Positions 1 through 13,290 are shown, numbered from the stretch's first letter. The stretch: 64,000 nucleotides of DNA from Ziziphus jujuba (GCF_031755915.1 NC_083388.1:18564001-18628000), one strand, 5' to 3'. The notes: generated by a model not told the origin, from the sequence alone. Numbers and translations are program-made.

Positions 1-559
1 ATTGGTACTTCAAAAAGTTGTATAAATTTTAAAATATTTACAAGTAATAAGAAAATATAAAAAAAAATATATTGTTTTATATATAATACATTAGGAAAGA
101 AGAAAACTAAACCATTATTGAAAAATAAATATAATATATATATATATATATTATAACCTTTCAAAATATAAAGAATCGGGAAAAAGATTGAAAGAATAAT
201 TTTTAAAAAATGAAAAAATAATTATTTCATAAGACTTTTTGTTAAAAGACATATAAATAATTTAACAAAATAAAAATATATTTTACTAAAAATTTTAAAA
301 AAAAGATTAAAAATTATTATTGTGAAAAAAAAATTAAAAATTAAAAATTTTTATTTGTAATAAATTCAAATTTAGAAACTTGTCGTTGTCAAATAAATTA
401 ATAAAAAACGTTTACGTATATCTGCCCCCCCCCCCCCCCCCCCCAAAAAAAAAAAAAAGGACAGAGAAGGAAAATGTTTTGATATCTATTGATATTGGAC
501 ATATAGCTAGTGTGTTACCTAACAAAATAAAAGAAATATGAAGATAAAAATTTTGCCTC
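1..559. other. AT-rich intergenic sequence, no gene seen
   Basis: Extremely AT-rich, with many stops in every frame. It contains a 20-base cytosine homopolymer at 425-444 running directly into an A tract, and short (AT)n runs. I see no coding or RNA gene. Confidence 0.7.
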
Positions 560-1643
560 TATATAATATATATTTGTTTGTGATATTTTTCATATATATC
601 TTTCACCATCTTGAATATTCAAGCGCATATATATATATAATACTTTTATTGCAATTTGTTTTTGTTAATTTTGGAAAATGAATTTGTTTTATGTTTCTTG
701 AATATTTATGTAGCTTTTCATAAGCAGATGTAATCTTTAAAAAGGAAAAAAAATTATATATCCTGTAGATTTTTCAATATAGGTTTAGCTTTATTCTTTT
801 CATGATTTATTGAATATAGCATATGTGTGTATATATATATATATATATTCTTATTATTTGTAAATTTTTTAAACATCTTAATTTTTTAAGCAAATATTTT
901 ATTTGTCCAAAAAAAATTTATATATATATATATATATTGATAAAATATATAATATATATTTGTTTGTGATATTTTTCATATATATCTTTCACCATTTTAA
1001 ATATTCAAGCATATATATCTATATATAATACTTTTATTGCAATTTTTTTTTGGTTAGTTTTGAAAAATGAATTTGTTTCATGTTTCTTGAATATTTATGT
1101 AGCTTTTCATAAGTAGATGTAATCTTTGAAAAGGAAAAAAAATTATATATCCTGTAGATTTTTCAATATAGGTTTAGCTTTATTCTTTTCATGATTTATT
1201 GAATATAGTATATGTGTGTGTGTATATATATATATTCTTATTATTTGTAAATATTTTAAACATCTTAATTTTTTAAGCAAATATTTTATTTGTCCAAAAA
1301 AAATTCATATATAAATATATTGATAAAATATATAATATATATTTGTTTGTGATATTTTTCATATATATCTTTCACCATTTTAAATATTCAAGCATATATA
1401 TATATATAATACTTTCATCGCAATTTTTTTTTTGTTAGTTTTGAAAAATGAATTTGTTTCATGTTTCTTGAATATTTATGTAGCTTTTCATAGGCAGATG
1501 TAATCTTTGAAAAGGAAAAAAAATTATATATCCTGTAGATTTTTCAATATAGGTTTAGCTTTATTCTTTTCATGATTTATTGAATATAGTATATGTGTAT
1601 ATATTTAGCTTTATTCTTTTCATGATTTACTGAATATAGTATA

Positions 1644-1676
<33 letters not shown>

Positions 1677-1745
1677 TCATAATATTTGTAAATATTTTAA
1701 ACATCTTAATTGTTTAAGCAAATATTTTATTTGTCCAACAAAAAA
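560..1745. repeat. Tandem repeat, about 385-bp unit, three copies
   Basis: Three consecutive copies begin at about 560, 946 and 1329, each with the signature TATATAATATATATTTGTTTG. Spacings are therefore 386 and 383 bp. Each copy runs through the same landmarks: a TTTCACCAT segment, an (AT)n tract, a GAATTTGTTT segment, ATATCCTGTAGATTTTTC, a second (AT)n tract, and TTTAAGCAAATATTTTATTTGTCC. The third copy has an internal partial duplication around 1600-1645 (TTTAGCTTTATTCTTTTCATG occurs twice). Differences between copies are mostly microsatellite length and scattered substitutions, so the array looks fairly young. No coding capacity is seen. Confidence 0.9.
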
Positions 1746-3660
1746 ATTCAATATTCATAATTTCTAGGTAAAATTTCATAGAACCCCAAGGTTTGGCCGT
1801 AAAACACCATCCACCTCCTCAAGGATTATGAGTTCATCATTTATCCTTTTAGGTGTTAATATCTGTTAAAAAAATTCTAATTTTGATTGATTAGAATTGT
1901 AAAAAAATCTATTTTGCCTTCATGTTGATTAAAATAAATATTAATTTAATAGTGATTACTTTATCATTGTGCGTCACAAATTATGATGTATCTTACATTG
2001 AAGTAACATATAAAAAATGTTGACTAGAAAATGCAAAACAATTTAAACTTCAAATATTTGTGCAATCCAAAATATATATATATATATATATATTTTTTTT
2101 TTGCATTTTTTTATATCAAATATTATAAATTTATCAAATTGATTTTTTATGTTATATTTAACAGAAAAAATTAACGGTTGGGGGGTGGATAATGAACTTG
2201 AAAACTTTAGAGGGATTAATGATATTTTATCAAACCTGAAAGAGATCTATGATATTTTCCCTAATCTCTATTTTCATAAATATAATTAGTTTTAAAATAT
2301 TAATGTTATTGCCCCTTTGAATTAGTTTAAAATTGCTGTTAGCCCCTGTTTAGCAAGCCTACATAGTAAAATAACCATTTGTACCCTTTCTAGTACCTTG
2401 ACGAAAAATAATAGAAGTCTTTGAGTGCAACACATTTACAAATTCAGGGGCCAAATGACAAAAAAAAGGGAAAAAAAAGAAAAAAGAAAAAAAGAATTAA
2501 ATATAACCGTAAAGTTTAAGGGGTTCACACTAATTACCCTTGATTTTTCTTAACCAAAAAAAAAAAAAAAATATATATATATATAATAGTACACAACTAA
2601 ACACGTCCAATTAATATTGAGCCTAAAAGAGATACTTTTTTATGTTTTGGTTTTATTTTGGTGGGGGTGCCTATAAAATTTTATAATTGATCAATTGATA
2701 AACAATGAAGATGCCACATTAAATGGTAAAGATCTGTTGATCTCTTGAAGGCTATAAAATCAATCATATTAATCGTCTTTTTTTCCAATTGCAACCATAA
2801 ATTAATGCAGTTGTATTTGTTAGCTCAAATTCATTAATTCGTTAAGTACCTTTAATCTCCATTAAGTTGTTAAGTTTGTGATACTAATAATGCCACATAT
2901 ATTGCTAATTAGAGAGAGAGTGTATGTGGATTAGTTTTCTTTTTAGCTGAATAATATATGCTATATGCAATTTTTTGTACTCATTTTTGGAAGCACAAAA
3001 GCTAAAAAAATTCTTTTGCATTGATTTCTAATTAAATAAAGTTATTACTCAATGCTTACGTTTGGATGACTTTGTAATGCCAACCTTTACTAAAACAAAT
3101 TAATATAAGAATAAAAAGTGGGACAAACATATTATTATTAGAACGAAAAGTGGGACATGAGCAGCAAAATCATAACCATCCGTGTGGACTTTGGAGGCCT
3201 CAGTAACTGCTTGTTCTGCTGACCCTAACATTATATATCCAATGAGAACTCTTCCTATTTATGTATTTTTGTTTTTTTTGTTTTTTTTTTTTTTTGTTTT
3301 TTTTGGTGTGGTAGCGTTGGAATAGTGCAATTCTTAAATTATAATCTTCTTCTTCTTTTTTCCCTTTTTTTGAAAATAATCTCATTTTTTCTCAAACTGG
3401 TCAGTCCAATAAATTGAAACATCTTATTTTTGGAACTTCCTATCCTTTCTAGCTTAAGAAGCTAATGGCCAAACTGAATTCGGTAAGAAATCTTGTGGGG
3501 ATTTCAAAAAAGAAAAAAAAAACATTTTCAACAAAACCCACTATAATAGTCAACTTTTTTTCCCGTCAATGCAAGTTCACCGATCTCATTGCACGCCTTG
3601 TGATTTGCAACCACATACAAAAGCTGGCATACAAACACTATCTATCGGTCTATCTATTTA

Positions 3661-3696
<36 letters not shown>

Positions 3697-4690
3697 GATA
3701 TACGGCCAGTGGAAATTCTACTAGTTCGATCCTAAGTCCTAACCCATGTTTTATTTTATTTTTATTCAAGCTATCAAATTGAATCCACATTGAACTCCCA
3801 TCCTGAAACATGTTTGTCATTGATAGGGTCCTGCAGCATTTATAGGCGTGTAGGCTTTTATAAGTCGGTTCTGTTCCAAAATTTTCTCTGGCCCCAGAAG
3901 TGTCTATGTATCGTCATGATCCGCGTAATGCATGACTACTACTTTTGTTTTTTTTTTTTTCGTTTGTTTGTTTATATATATATATATATATATATATATC
4001 ATTTTGTAGCTGCACAACACATAAGTTTCTTGATATTATTAACTATTCTTAAGAAATATGAAGCTTTTTTTCCCCCACCCCCCCTCTATAGTCAGACCGA
4101 CCCAAAAGTTTTCACTGTCCACTTTAATATGATAAACAAGTATGATTTGTCTAATTAACTAAAACAATATATGTTTTGTGGTAATAGATTTTTAGCCTTT
4201 TTTTTTTTAAAAAAAATACAAATTAACTAAATATATTTGATGATTATATCGTGAAATTTAATTAAATTTTTGTGTCCAGAATATAGGACGGAAAAACAAT
4301 TATATTTTGCAGTTTTCCATTAAAAGGTTTATGTCTAATTAACTAATTAATGTCGTAATTACCCCTTTTGATGTGTCCGTGCAAGTCCATGACCGATAAT
4401 CTATTCCCAGGTTTGGAGTTAATGGAACATAGCTTGTCCCATTTGGATGAGTTGGCCGTCTGATCAACATCGAAAGCACGGTGAAAATTTCTCGAGAAGA
4501 ATCTCAGGTCAAAAAAATGATACCAAATACTAATAATAAATCTTAACCACTTCATCTTAATCTGACGGCCATACATCCAGGTAACCCCTTTTTTTTTTTT
4601 TGTTTTTTTTTTGAGAATTTTTCTTTATTTTGTTATATATATAATTGGTTTTTTATTTGATAAATATTTTAAAAGTATTTTTTTTTTTAT
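1746..4690. other. Intergenic, AT-rich, no gene recognised
   Basis: Noncoding-looking sequence with frequent homopolymers, (AT)n tracts (2072-2092, 2571-2584, 3662-3690, 3974-4000) and stops in all frames. Short open frames here read largely through microsatellites (runs of Ile-Tyr) and have no family resemblance. Confidence 0.6.
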
Positions 4691-4694
4691 TGAT

Positions 4695-5348
4695 ATGACC
4701 TAGGAATTGGGCCTATGGGCCATGGCAACAGTTCGACAGGCCAGCTCATTTGCCCGCATGCCCATGGCCAAGCGGCCCAGGTCTTAGGAGGCCCAACAGA
4801 TTGACAGGCCAGCTACCCAACAGTTTGACGGCCCAGCTCATTTGCCATCTAAGCATGCCATACACTCCAACTCGCCATCCAAGCACGAGAGCAACTCCAA
4901 CTCGCCGAGTTTAGCATGCTTGAGCCTCCAACTTGTGTTCTAAGCTTCCATCATGCATGGCAAGTTCAATAGCAACTCCAACTCGCCAAGGCTGATTTCC
5001 CTTCATTCTTCGCGTCCTCAAGTCAGGAGCCACAGCAACTCCAGCTTGCTATGTGGCAAGTCTGAGTTGCCGTCCGGATTTTCTGAAGAAAAAGGCACAT
5101 GCCTCTATTCCCAGGTCACACACCAATATTCTTTGATGATATGGCAATTTATGGAGCCTTGATGAAAAATTAAAGGTTGGATTTCCTTTTCTGTTAGGGT
5201 TTTTAGAAGACCATTTTGAATGCTTTGTTTGGATGGTTATATATAGGAGAGGATACATAATTAGAAAGGGGGGCTTGGTATAGAGATTAGAGAGCCACCA
5301 TTGTAGAGAGCTTGGAAAAGAAGCTAGAGAGCAACACCCAGTTTAGAG

Positions 5349-5379
<31 letters not shown>

Positions 5380-6260
5380 TAGCTAATTCTAGAGAGAGAA
5401 AGGTTGGGTTTCAAAGAAGATTGAAGAATTGAAAAGATTCATCTCCAAATTTCTTCTACTTTCGAGTTTTCTCTATTTCCTAATTTCTCTAAATTGTATT
5501 TGAATATGTATATATATATTATGTATTTTTTATATGGATTTAATGATAAATATATACATTCTATTTTGAATTAGGTTTATATTTGATAGAACCTCTACCG
5601 TGATGAGATTTGATTGATAAGTTGTTTATTGTTTTGTCTCTATTCAATATTCTTGTGTAAATGTTGCAATAATTGCTTAATACATTCTTGCAATTGGAAA
5701 ATTGTCTTGAATGTCAGATAGCTTGAAAAAGCTTAATTTGGTAAATTGGTTGCTAGATTTATGCAACCTAGGTCCTAATTTATGTTGAGAAGCTTGATTG
5801 GGAAGCCACAAAATAGGAAACTTAATGCATGAGGACCCGAGAATTTTAGGAAGGAATTTCTAATTTTACTTTGGAATAAGGGATTAGATTAGTTTAGAAA
5901 ATCTATGTTTGAATTTGGATAAAATTGGTCTTTTATCAATATAATTAATAAAATATAGGAGGGGCAGAAGGTAATTCAAAGTCTTATAGCTTAGATTATA
6001 ATATTACCATATCCATTACCATGTGTTTTGTTTGTTTTGTTTATTGTACATTCTTTTGCTATTATCTTAGTTTAGAACTAGGCTAGAATTAGATTAGTAT
6101 TTTTATGTTAGTTTAATTTCTTTATGTTTGATTACCTAAATAAAGTTGAGTTGTGATTATTATGGCATTTAGCACTTAAACAAGTCTACAATCTCTGTGG
6201 GTACAATATCAGACTCATACGAGTTCACTTTATTGCTTTATATGATCGTATGCTTATGGA
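4695..6260 (+). mobile_element. Degenerate LTR-like retroelement segment
   Basis: This block is clearly more GC-rich than its surroundings at the 5' side (4700-5100). It contains internal short repeats: a segment like AACAGTTYGACRGSCCAGCTC at about 4728 and 4819, and AGCAACTCCAACTCGCC near 4889, 4972 and, less exactly, 5034. A TATA-like TATATATAGGAGAGG follows near 5240, then an AGAGAG-rich leader (5280-5400) and a long AT-rich stretch. It ends near 6190-6235 with the phrase AATCTCTGTGGGTACAAT. A phrase of the form 'atccctgtggattcgac' is common at the 3' edge of plant Ty3/gypsy LTR and leader regions. No gag-pol frame is seen and no second LTR was identified, so this would be a solo or truncated remnant. 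The call is an inference from composition and these landmarks. Confidence 0.4.
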
Positions 6261-6478
6261 ATTTAACTAATCATGAGCATAAATTGTGACATTATGAAAT
6301 TAAAAATACTACTTGAATGCAATTATCCCTAGTTTTGAGAAAGAAAAAGCACCTTAAAAGACTAAAGATTCTTAGTATTATAATGTTAGAGAATGGAGAC
6401 TACACTGTTTATGAAGTTTAGAAATTATAAATATGGATCTTTAAAGATTAAAAGTGCAAAATCATAAAATGTCTAAGA

Positions 6479-6699
6479 AACATTGATGCACACAAAAGCA
6501 GGATAATGGACTGGCTGCTATTGTAGCTAGAAATTCTAAAGGAAAATTTTTGAAAAATGTGGTCATTTTTTCATTTGTGATCTCCAAGAAGTTGTAGAGG
6601 TGGCCGCTATCTTTTTTGTTGTGTCAAAAGTTTTTTTAAAAAGTTGGAAGCTCATTGACTATGAAGGAGATGCTAAATTGGTGGTTGAAGCTACTTGTT
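6479..6699 (+). pseudogene. RNase H-like (RVT_3-type) retroelement fragment, frameshifted
   Basis: Read with two frame corrections, this stretch gives an NIDA-(H)KS start, then DNGLAAIVARNSKGKFLK, then VVEVAAIFFVVSKVFLKSW, then IDYEGDAKLVVEA. That order matches the plant reverse-transcriptase-like RNase H domain (NVDAAF... A(I/V)ARDS.G... E..A...A...A... EGD...VV). This domain is found in LINE-derived and domesticated plant proteins. The conserved early Asp, the E-V-A segment and the late EGD Asp are all present. Frameshifts near 6500 and 6590 and the lack of flanking coding sequence mark it as a dead fragment. The family call is by remembered motif; a profile search would settle it. Confidence 0.6.
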
Positions 6700-9600
6700 A
6701 TATTCCTAATTTTTAATTTAAAATAATATTATTTATTTTTTCATTTATTGAATTTAATTTAGTAAATTGGTCACTGATAATTAGTTTAATATTGATATCT
6801 TTTTGCTACTATGGCTATATGGTTAACATTATTGGTTGGGGTTAGTTAGTCCCCAATATTTAGGGATTCTTTGTGTTAATTATTTATTTTAAAAAAAAAG
6901 CACAAGTGAATTTAAAAGGTGTGCTCATGATTATTGAAATTCCGATTCATTGATTGATCTGTAGAACGTTTGAACTTCCTTGGAAAATCTGTTTTAGATT
7001 TTTGTATATTTGTAATGTTTTATTTTTTTATTTTTAGATGTTTTTAAATAAGCAAATATGTTCATAACACTATTCAAAGTGGATGCTTAGATAGAGTCTT
7101 GTACTAACCATGCAATTCTTATGTACATGATATTATTTGTTTGTCAAATTCTTTTGAATCTTGTTTGTTCCGCTTGTTCCAAAATAGGGAAATTCTACAT
7201 ACTATTTTGAAGAGATTCCAAATGTCTTGCTTCCTCCTTGTTTTTAGAATTATATATATATCTATATATAGTCACATGCTTAATGAAGTGTGGATATTTT
7301 CACCAAAAAATAAACATAAAAACAAAAATGCAGTAATATAATTAAAGAAATGATCCTAATGTTGAGGAATAATGCTCTTAAGTTTTTTCTTTCAAATATA
7401 TATCCCTAAAGAAAAAGGTATTCTTTCAAATAATTAATTACTTAAAAAAGAAAGAATCTTGGTCCAGAATGTTGGCATGCAATTCTAATACAATTAGCTA
7501 GTACTACTGTTTAATGTGTCCGTAGCATACACGAGGCAAAAGAATATATGCTGCCCTGAATATAAACATGTGTACCATCTTCACACGGCGACGCTCTTGA
7601 AAAAACAAAGTCGTCCCGAAACATTTGAAGAAATGTCAGAGATATATATGTCACAAGCGCACAGTATGTCTGCACCACATAATTAGACACGTATATTTAC
7701 GGCTAAATCAGGTCAATTTATCAAACAGTACTTGTAGCGTTGTACAAATAAAAAAACGTTTACAGCTCAGCAAAAGATATGTTTGTTTTTCAGTGTGGGT
7801 AATGAGGTGTAATATGCGTGGATAATTACTGACAAGTTGGGGTAATGAAGGCTATTTGGCTGTTTACAAAGGATATAATATTATATATATATATATATAC
7901 ACATATATACACAATTCTAGATCTGTGAACCACGTGAACGATTGAGAATTTTGTCATCTCTCCTAAGACAATTTACTTGGTATTTTCTTAATTCTTCTTT
8001 GATTTTATCTTAATCTCTATTAATTTGTTTGATATATCAACAATTTTTAAGTGATTAATTTTTATGCCGTAGACTTTGGGTTACATATAATTTTTTTATT
8101 GATCAAACAATATTAATTGGGGGAGGGAAGATTTCAATAAGGTCAAAGTTTAAATCCAATATTTTTAGGGTATGATAAATGTTCGGGTGAGATATGATAG
8201 ATGTGTATTATATATGCTAATCAAAGCATGGGATACTATGGTTAACACAATATGTTTAGATGATATATGTGTTTATCATATATCATAGACGCCATACTAA
8301 CTGCATTTGCATGCGAGTGTGTATATAATATTCATAGGCTAATTAAAGGAGCATCTTCATGATATTTACATACAAATATATTCATGTATGTTTTTTCCCC
8401 AATGGTATATACACATTCTCTATGTCTTCTTATAAAATTCTTGGATGTATGAGATTTGAATGAATGGAAATTAATGAATATTTTTCTTTTTTCTTTTGCT
8501 TTTAGATGGAATATCTTATAGTATGTCCAATATATATCTTATTCTATCCCCATAGAATATCCCCATTTTCTATATTCCCATTTTTGTCCACTAATGACAT
8601 AATTCCATCTCATCTTAAAAAGCACTATTATTTATTTATTTGTTAATATTTTTTAAATAAAGTTGCATTATATCAATAATGAATAATAATGAATAGAGAT
8701 GAAGATATTAAAAGGAGAACAAAAGATTGGAACATTCATATAATATTTGTTATATTGTGAATTTAGCTAGTTTGTACATTTGTTAATATACATGAAAAAC
8801 ATCTAGCTGATATGCGAGAGATAAATAAATTTAATAACTTAGGTATTACTTATCTTTTTTTTTTTTTTTTTTGGTAAAATAAAAAAAATATCAAACCATT
8901 AATGATTAATTCATTTAGAAAACAACAAAATGGTGGAATTTGTATTACGATATTTGATAAACAATAACTAGAATATATTCATTTATTAAATAAATTAATT
9001 AATTATCAAATGGGGTTAGTTCAATTAGTAAACTACTCATACATACGATTGGGAGGTCGTAGATTTGAGATTTCAAGTGAAAGAGAAAAAAAAATTATAA
9101 ATGATTAAAAAAAATTAATTAGTTAATTACCATGTCATATACATATATATATATATATATAGAGTAACAAAAAGAAAGAGTCATTTCCATTAAAGAAGAA
9201 CAAGATTAGGCAGTTCACCAATATACTATATATTATGGATTAGCCAAAAGGGTAAAAACTAAAAGTTCCAATGAAATATTTTATTTTGGGAGGGAAATTG
9301 GGATGTAATTTTTTTTTTCTTAAGTGTGATTAGTGATTAAAAGGAAGCGTATAATTAAACAATTTAAAATATGTATACATATGAATAAAGGTGGTAATTA
9401 AGGCTTTGAAAAGATATTAAGGTTGTTGATGGTGGGGATGCTTAGGGACAAAGGTCTGAGAGAAGCAGAAGGGAAAAAACGTTTTGGTTAGATTGTTTGA
9501 TTGTAATGATTAGTAGGCACTCATGTGAATAGATGGGGTAACCTCTTTCTGATTATTTGTCTATCGATTGCATCTTGAAAGCACTCAACCTCCAAAGCTA

Positions 9601-11948
9601 AAACAGATCATCAACTACTACTACCAATTATATAGAACAACAATAAAGTTAAAATGTGTGTTTTGAGGTACATATTGTTGGGATTTAAGCATAAATCTCT
9701 AATTAAAGAAGGAATGAAAGCAAAGCAGAAAAAGAAGAACATATCAAATTATAACTCAAAGTAATTGATCAAGTTTTCACTGTATAACAAATCAAATGAA
9801 AAGTACACGGTAATCCCACAATTCCATGACGGATTATATACACACACAAATCGGTCTAACACACTTTTTCTCTTCCTCAAAAGTGGTGCATGGTACTTTT
9901 TATGTAGCAAGAATTCTAAGCCACCACATACAAAAACCAAAAAGCCCTAAAATACTTTTAAAATTTAATTCATGCGAGCTGACCCGGTAGCTCGACCCCT
10001 GTATATGTACAGAGTGCAAATATAGGAGAGGGGATTCCTAGAGCATTAGAAAATTAAGCTCCATACGACTCAACATTTCATATACTATACTACCTATAGA
10101 AATTAAGGGATTTTGGATTAAAATTAATAATTAGATAAGCATGAATAAAGTGGGATTAATTAATTTCCTCCTATGTCTAAACAAAGTGAGTTTTTACACC
10201 AAAATTTATTTTAAGGTGAAGTAGTATATTTAAAGATGTATAATAATCTTTTTTTCATTTGGATCTTTATATATATACACCCTGTGACTTGCTGGTTTCT
10301 TCCACTATACGGCATTTAGCAAGATCACAGTACAAATACAATACTATCAGCTTTGGCAGCATATATATGCGATGGATATATATGCATGCTTTTGGTTGTC
10401 AGTAGATGTTAATGTATATGTGAAGGTTAAATATACACTACCCTCTGAATGCTATATGCAAATATCACTGTCTTTGTGTAAAATTTTAAGTACAAAAATG
10501 AATATGACACATTCTCAAAAATAGTTTTAGCCGTTTCTATATTTGAGGAATAATAATAATATTAATGTCTTTTTATTCCTAAGGCTCTCAAAAATATTTA
10601 TATTTGTGGGGAGAGAGAGAGAGAGAGTTGTATGTAATATATATATATATATATATATAAATCATTCCCGTGAGGAAGATTTGGAGGCATTCAAACAACA
10701 AAAAACTGATATTTTTTGACGCTTCCTTTGCTACTTTTCTATGGTGTCCCAATCACGAGTAGAGATTCCTTCCTCTCACGTAACCCCACCACCATCCATC
10801 CTCACACTTCACTGCTTTCCCATGCAAACAAACTGTACTCTGTCTGTTTCACCATTTCCATTCCTTTCAAATATTGTCCCTAGCTATATACCATTTCCCC
10901 CTCTCTCTCTCTCTCTCTCTCACTCACTCACTCACTCTCAACCTCTCTTTTCTTTCTCTTTCTCATTCTGAAATTAATAATTTCTTTGCTTTTTCCATGT
11001 ACCCCTGTAGGCTATATGTTTTGCATATTCTTCTGTACCTGTAACATAGAAGTAGTATATATATATATATATATCCTTATATAATAATCGACTTTCAGTG
11101 GAAAAACAAACTAACAAGATGCATGATTGCCACTACTGCTTATCAGAAATCATCATCATAACGTCCCCTCCCATACGTTTTTATCAACTGCATACTCATA
11201 TATATATATGAGCTAGCTTTAATTTGTATGATTAAGAAAATCAAATTTACTGCTAACCCTTTATTAATTTGGATAAAAGGTTATATATATTTTACTCATA
11301 TATATAATATATAAGAGCTATTATAATGGGTTAATTTTTCTGCACATTCAACTGACGAGATGAACATATATATAGAGAGAGGGAACTGCTTTGATGGAAA
11401 TATGTTCCCAATATAATAAAGGGTGCAGCTAGTGACATATCATATGCTGCGAGAGCCACCGCAATGAATGAGTTAGTACTAAAATTTTATTTGGATAAAT
11501 AACAATAATTGTTACGTCATTTAAATATCCAACATAAATTGAAAATATATTACCAATAAATTAAAGCTTTATATAAAGATATATATATATATATATCCAC
11601 TAAACTTATTATTTTGTTTTTGGTCTTTTTTTCCTCTGCTTCATAAGAAATACTTAAATTAATAAACATTTTTGAAAGTTATTAATTAAGATTGAATTTT
11701 TATAAAGTGTATATATATATATATATATTATGTATGTAAATCTAATAATTGTTATATTGACAAACACTTTATGTATAGACACATACGTACAGCTGTTGAT
11801 TCAGAAGGCCACTAGTTGCTGCCAGCAGTTTGTCATGACAAACAGGTATTTTTCATTCCAAGGAAATTAATTAATTCGATATTTTTAATATATATATATA
11901 TATATATATATGAACTTTTATTATTAGTACTACTATTATTATCGCTAG
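6700..11948. other. Intergenic, AT-rich, no gene recognised
   Basis: A long gene-free stretch with many (AT)n tracts (for example 7881-7900, 9142-9161, 10636-10660, 11054-11074, 11579-11596, 11890-11911), a (GA) run at 10613-10627 and a (CT) run at about 10900-10922. A weak tRNA-promoter-like patch at 9008-9078 is listed separately. Nothing else is supportable. Confidence 0.55.
9008..9078 (+). repeat. Possible tRNA-related SINE remnant (weak)
   Basis: GGGGTTAGTTCAATTAGTAAACT followed ~30 bp later by GGGAGGTCGTAGATTTGAGATTTCAAG resembles the spacing of a polymerase III A box (TRGYNNARNNG) and a degenerate B box (GGTTCGANNCC), as in plant tRNA-derived SINEs. It does not fold into an obvious intact tRNA cloverleaf and has no clean poly(A/T) tail or target duplication that I could find. 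Low-confidence call. Confidence 0.25.
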
Positions 11949-12016
11949 TATTAACTTTCTCAGATAAATTTTAAGTGTGTTGTATTAACTTTCTCAGATA
12001 AATTTTAAGTGTGTTG
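11949..12016. repeat. 34-bp perfect tandem duplication
   Basis: The 34-bp unit starting TATTAACTTTCTCAGATAAA occurs at 11949-11982 and again at 11983-12016 without visible change. It lies about 200 bp upstream of the start codon of the bHLH-like gene, so it may fall in that promoter. Confidence 0.9.
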
Positions 12017-12021
12017 TTATG

Positions 12022-12052
<31 letters not shown>

Positions 12053-12115
12053 GTGTATAATATGATTCATTTCTTTATAAGTAGAGTCCTCAACCATTCA
12101 TATGAACTAGTTTTA

Positions 12116-12164
12116 GGGGGAGAGAGAGAGAGGGAGAGAGAGAGAGAAGAACTACAGAGAGATA

Positions 12165-12211
<47 letters not shown>
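12116..12211. repeat. (GA)n microsatellite in presumed 5' leader
   Basis: Two interrupted (AG)n blocks, the longer at about 12169-12211, end two bases before the ATG of the bHLH-like gene. Together they make up most of the sequence just upstream of the start, so the 5' UTR of that gene probably contains a polypurine tract. Frames reading through it give only Arg-Glu or Leu-Ser runs. Confidence 0.9.
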
Positions 12212-12213
<2 letters not shown>

Positions 12214-13290
12214 ATGGTTTCTAGAGAGCAGAAGAAGTCCATCAACAAGAAACTGCAACTCCTTAGATCCATCACTAACTCCCATGCGGTGATTCTCTTA
12301 CTCATATATACACACACACACACATATATATATATATAACTTTTTTTCTCAGTCATAAGCATCAACATCAATAATACTTCTTATATTCTTTTTATCTGAA
12401 ACGTTTTACTGATTCTGTATGTATAAATATATAGACCTCTGTCTCAAAACTTGGAGTATCTAGGTGGGCGAGGGCGCTCAATTGATAATTTTTGTATGCC
12501 TCTTCACATGCCGTGCGGCGTTATACAAATTTTTACACATCACACATGTGGATACACTTTTCCGGACAAAAATATACCGGATAATAGAAAAAAGCTTATG
12601 TGTGTGTGTGTTACGGAACTTGATGGAACATGCTTTCCTTTTTGCAGCGCAATAGAACCTCAATCATATTGGATGCATCAAGGTACATACAAGGGTTGAA
12701 GCAAAAAGTAGAGAAAATCAATGAAGACATAGACGTGACGGCGCAACGTTGCTACTTCACGGACCAAAACCCATTATTCCCTGTGGTAATGTTAGTTTGT
12801 TTTAATTAAATTCTCTATGTGTTATGTAATATTATTGCTCTAAAAATACTTTGGAAGAGTTTAATATTCATAAGGTTTAATTTTTTATTGTATCAATTTT
12901 TCAGAAGCTTAAAGTTGAAGATGGACAGGAGGGTTTTGTAATTAAGGTGTTAATTGAAAGGAGTTGCAATGGGTTGCTTGTTTTCATACTGGAAGCACTG
13001 GAAGAGCTGGGGCTTGATATTCTCCAAGCTAGGGTTTCTTGTTCTGACAATTTTCATTTAGAAGCAGTCGGAATATTAATGGTATATATTAACAAACTAC
13101 AAAAAAATAAAAAAAATAAAAAAAAGAACTTAATTTTCATATTATATATGCATCTCTTCCTAACATATTCTCATTTTTTGTTTTGGTTTAGGATAATAAC
13201 CAAGTTTCTGAGCATAAAGATGCTCAGGCAGTTCAACAAGCCTTGGTGCAGGCCATTCAAAGCTGGATTGGTGCAACCCAACTAAACTAA
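12214..13290 (+). CDS. bHLH-like regulator with C-terminal ACT-like domain (SCREAM-like family)
   Basis: Four exons: 12214-12288, 12648-12785, 12905-13081 and 13192-13290. All junctions are phase 0 with GT-AG introns, giving 162 aa. The protein opens MVSREQKKSINKKLQLLRSI, a helix-loop-helix-like region spanning about residues 5-65 (NRTSIILDASRYIQGLKQKV forms helix 2). An ACT-like segment follows at about 75-150 (GFVIKVLIERSCNGLLVFIL, then LEELGLDILQARVSCSDNF). This order matches small plant proteins annotated as SCREAM-like or bHLH-ACT transcription regulators (I recall Arabidopsis At2g40435 and At3g56220), which are about this length. The N-terminus lacks the canonical basic His-Glu-Arg DNA-contact signature. 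An HLH heterodimer partner or non-DNA-binding role is therefore plausible, as inference. The start is the first in-frame ATG after the (GA)n leader and matches the family N-terminus. Confidence 0.85.

Noticed and set aside
3465..4158. Two plus-strand open frames of 105 and 122 codons
   Set aside because: Both read through (AT)n and T tracts giving Ile-Tyr runs and have no family resemblance.
12011..12371. Open frames on both strands overlapping the (GA)n tract
   Set aside because: They are Arg-Glu or Leu-Ser repeats from the microsatellite. The spliced bHLH-like gene explains the coding signal.
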